This document shows positions 61,987-64,000 of a DNA stretch of 64,000 nucleotides, piece by piece (position 1 is the stretch's first letter; each line of letters starts with the position of its first letter). The DNA lies in NCBI RefSeq assembly GCF_023515995.1, contig NZ_CP097320.1, forward strand, positions 3,782,001 to 3,846,000. Reading direction: 5' to 3'. The translations under genes were made by a program, and so were the position numbers. The stretch comes from Candidatus Mycobacterium methanotrophicum (GTDB taxonomy: Bacteria; Actinomycetota; Actinomycetes; Mycobacteriales; Mycobacteriaceae). A model generated the notes under the pieces. It ran no database searches, was not told where the DNA came from, and worked only from the letters and a program-made list of their open reading frames with translations.

Positions 61987-63192
61987 CTACTGCTTGGGTA
62001 CCCGCACCACCAGCGCGTCGCCCTGGCCGCCGCCGCCGCACAGCGAGGCTGCGCCCACCCCGCCGCCGCGGCGCTTGAGCGCGAGCGCCAGGTGCAGCAC
62101 CAGCCGCGCACCGGACATACCCAGCGGATGTCCCATCGCGATCGCCCCGCCGTCGACGTTGACCTTTTCCTCGTCGATCTTCAGCTCACGCATCGACTGG
62201 ATCGCCACGGCGGCAAAGGCTTCGTTGATCTCGGCCAGATCCAGGTCCGCCACCGAAAGTCCCTCGCGGCGTAGCGCAAGCAGGGTGGCGTTGGCGGGCT
62301 GCGACTGCAGTGTGGAGTCTGGCCCGGCCACCGTGCCGTGCGCGCCGATCTCGGCCAGCCACGGCAGGCCCAGTTCCTCGGCCTTGGCCCGGCTGGTCAC
62401 CACGACCGCGCACGCAGCGTCGGAGATTTGCGAGGCCGAGCCGGCAGTGATGGTGCCGTCGGGGGCGAAGGCCGGACGCAGTTTGGCCAGCGACTCCACG
62501 GTGGTCTCGGGGCGCACGCCCTCATCGGTGTCGACCACCAGCGGATCGCCCCGCCGCTGCGGTATCTGCACTGGAGCAATCTCCTCGGCGAAGCGGCCCT
62601 CCTTCTGCGCGGCCGCCGCCAGCTGGTGCGAACGGGCCGCGAACGCGTCCTGCTGCTCGCGGGTGATGCCCAGCCGCGGGTTCTGCTTGTCGGTCAGCGC
62701 GCCCATCGCGTCATTGGTGAAACTGTCCCACAGCCCGTCGTAAGCCATCGAGTCCACCAGCTTCGCGTCGCCGTACTTGAAGCCCTCCCGTGACTTCGGC
62801 AGCAGGTGTGGTGCGTTGGTCATCGACTCCATGCCACCGGCGACCACGATGTCGAACTCGCCGGCGCGGATCAGGTGGTCGGCCAGGGCGATCGCATCCA
62901 GCCCGGACAGGCAGACTTTGTTGATCGTCAGCGCGGGCACCGTCATCGGGATCCCCGCCTTGACCGCGGCCTGGCGAGCGGGGATCTGCCCCTCACCGGC
63001 CTGCAGCACCTGCCCCATGATCACGTACTGCACGCGGTCGGCTGGTACTCCGGAGCGCTCCAGCGCCGCCTGGATCGCCAGGGCGCCCAGCTCGACGCCG
63101 GTGAATCCTTTCAGTGCGCCGAGTAACCGCCCGATGGGGGTGCGAGCCCCCGCAACAATGACCGAACCGGGTGGATCGAAATGAGTTGTCAT
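61987..63192 (-). CDS. phaA: Acetyl-CoA C-acetyltransferase (thiolase)
   Basis: The 401-residue biosynthetic thiolase has the acylated Cys in 'LTINKVCLSGLDAIALAD' (about residue 94), 'GGMESMTNAPHLLPKSREG', the His in 'AIAMGHPLGMSGARLVLHLA' and a C-terminal 'AASLCGGGGQGDALVV' with the second Cys. It joins two acetyl-CoA to acetoacetyl-CoA. The start at 63192 follows CCAAGGAGCAGCAG. An IS5 remnant begins 75 bases upstream, so the original promoter is probably lost. Confidence 0.93.
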   Translation of the reverse strand: MTTHFDPPGSVIVAGARTPIGRLLGALKGFTGVELGALAIQAALERSGVPADRVQYVIMGQVLQAGEGQIPARQAAVKAGIPMTVPALTINKVCLSGLDAIALADHLIRAGEFDIVVAGGMESMTNAPHLLPKSREGFKYGDAKLVDSMAYDGLWDSFTNDAMGALTDKQNPRLGITREQQDAFAARSHQLAAAAQKEGRFAEEIAPVQIPQRRGDPLVVDTDEGVRPETTVESLAKLRPAFAPDGTITAGSASQISDAACAVVVTSRAKAEELGLPWLAEIGAHGTVAGPDSTLQSQPANATLLALRREGLSVADLDLAEINEAFAAVAIQSMRELKIDEEKVNVDGGAIAMGHPLGMSGARLVLHLALALKRRGGGVGAASLCGGGGQGDALVVRVPKQ

Positions 63193-63267
63193 CTGCTGCT
63201 CCTTGGGTTTTCCGTGCGGCCGGTGAGTGGTCGCCAGTGTCTCACGATAAAACCCACACCGTTGCAT

Positions 63268-63918
63268 TGAGGTTTTCTCAGTAGTGTCCCCTTTGCAGGG
63301 TTGATAGTACGACCGCGGCTGCGACGATCTGGCCGATTCTGTTCGGGCACAGGCGGACTCGGCGAAGGCATCGCCAGCGTCCCTTTGAGTTCGGCGTTGG
63401 CGCGTTCCCCGATCGCCGGTACCGCGGTGAGCAATGTGTTGTAGCTGCGGTTCGCGACGTCGAGGTCACGGCCCTTGACCGGGGTATGCACCCCGATCCC
63501 GGAACCTTCGTATCCCTGGTCCGCCAACGTCGGTAATCCCTCGCCGGCCGCTTTGTACAGCACGCCCAGGCAGTGCATGCGAGCGGCGGTGATGTCGTGC
63601 GTGCTGCCCGGCTCGACCTCGCTGGACCACACCGGGAACCCAGCGGGGTCGGCCAGTATCTGCACGTTGCCGCCCTGAGTCTTGTGCTTGCCCGAGTACC
63701 ACCGGTGATGGCCGACCTCGGTGCGCTCGTTCACCCGGTCGATCTCGACCAGCGTCGCGTCCAGCGTGACGTGCGACCAGCCTTCCCGCTTCGCCTGGTC
63801 GAGCACGTCGTGCAGGTCAGGAGCCTGCTCGGCGATCACGTCGATCGGCTCGTGCAGATACCGGTAGGAGGTGGAGATCGGCAGCCCGGCCTCCAACGCA
63901 AGCAGCCGGATCGGGGGA
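63268..63918 (-). pseudogene. IS5-family transposase copy, 5'-truncated and frameshifted
   Basis: The left-end motif TTGAGGTTTTCTCA starts near 63270. The reverse frame shows 'IRLLALEAGLPISTSYRYLH', 'GKHKTQGGNVQILADPAGFP' and 'LPTLADQGYEGSGIGVHTPV'. Near 63385 it shifts frame before 'WRCLRRVRLCPNRIGQIVAA'. At 63918 it is cut by another IS. It is a diverged copy of the element at 38184-39130. Confidence 0.85.
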
Positions 63919-64000
63919 TATCGGCAAGAAGGACCTCAAGGCGTGCGGGCGCCCAGCCCGAAGGGCAAGCGGTCTCGCCGCCAGGAGATCCGCACGTTCG
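63919..64000 (+). pseudogene. IS110-family transposase, N-terminal fragment at the window edge
   Basis: The forward frame opens 'DIGKKDLKACG', resembling the IS110 DEDD start. A shift of frame is needed to continue 'RAPSPKGKRSRRQEIRTF'. It runs off the window. The first Met is missing, so the join with the IS5 remnant cut into it. Confidence 0.5.

Noticed and set aside
1..64000. CRISPR arrays, tRNA/rRNA genes, prophage attachment sites
   Set aside because: I looked for regularly spaced repeats, cloverleaf-like sequences and integrase genes and saw none.

Overview
The window is high-GC actinobacterial DNA. Its gene content points firmly to a slow-growing-type Mycobacterium other than M. tuberculosis. 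The markers are close homologues of HspX, Acg, Rv2004c, Rv2006 (OtsB1), Rv2030c, Rv2625c, Rv0571c, FdxC, DapC, PruA and the PucR regulator Rv1186c. About twenty genes are broken by frameshifts, nonsense codons, deletions or insertion sequences (IS), which suggests a genome undergoing reductive decay with active IS elements. Rv names are from memory of protein families, not from a database search.

Region 1 (about 1.5-31.3 kb) is a dormancy island. Genes that in M. tuberculosis are scattered over several DosR-regulated loci lie together here. They are four universal stress proteins plus one broken copy, a membrane protein with a decayed paralogue, an Rv0571c homologue, the trehalose-6-phosphatase/GH65 fusion, acg, Rv2004c, Rv2030c, hspX and an M50/CBS protease. 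Pyruvate kinase, PEP synthase, a prenyltransferase-repeat protein and a PPOX-type flavoprotein sit among them. I count up to nine DosR-box-like palindromes in the matching intergenic gaps. Two striking scars lie at 8.6-10.1 kb: an IS30 DNA-binding domain fused in frame to the CBS tail of an Rv2625c-like protease, and a decayed hrp1 (Rv2626c) gene that still has a DosR-like box.

Region 2 (31.4-50.6 kb) starts with a VapBC toxin-antitoxin pair and the proline-catabolism module (putA/pruB, pruA and a divergent PucR regulator). An esterase, a small secreted cysteine-rich protein, several IS elements, psuG, two tandem APC/KimA-like transporters, an acyl-CoA dehydrogenase, dapC, fdxC and a padR regulator follow. 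The ends match the Rv1175c-Rv1178 and Rv1186c-Rv1188 neighbourhoods of M. tuberculosis, but the polyacyltrehalose locus that lies between them there is absent.

Region 3 (50.9-64 kb) is a polyhydroxybutyrate (PHB) island. It holds phaA, phaB and phaC, a pta/ackA remnant, a phasin with an operator-like repeat, 3-hydroxybutyrate dehydrogenase, three alpha/beta hydrolases and an XRE regulator. phaC has one nonsense codon and two frameshifts, and pta and ackA are fused by a deletion. A 267-bp perfect direct repeat carrying the phasin 3' end bounds a 4.7-kb block with the PHB-mobilisation genes. IS fragments cover the right edge.
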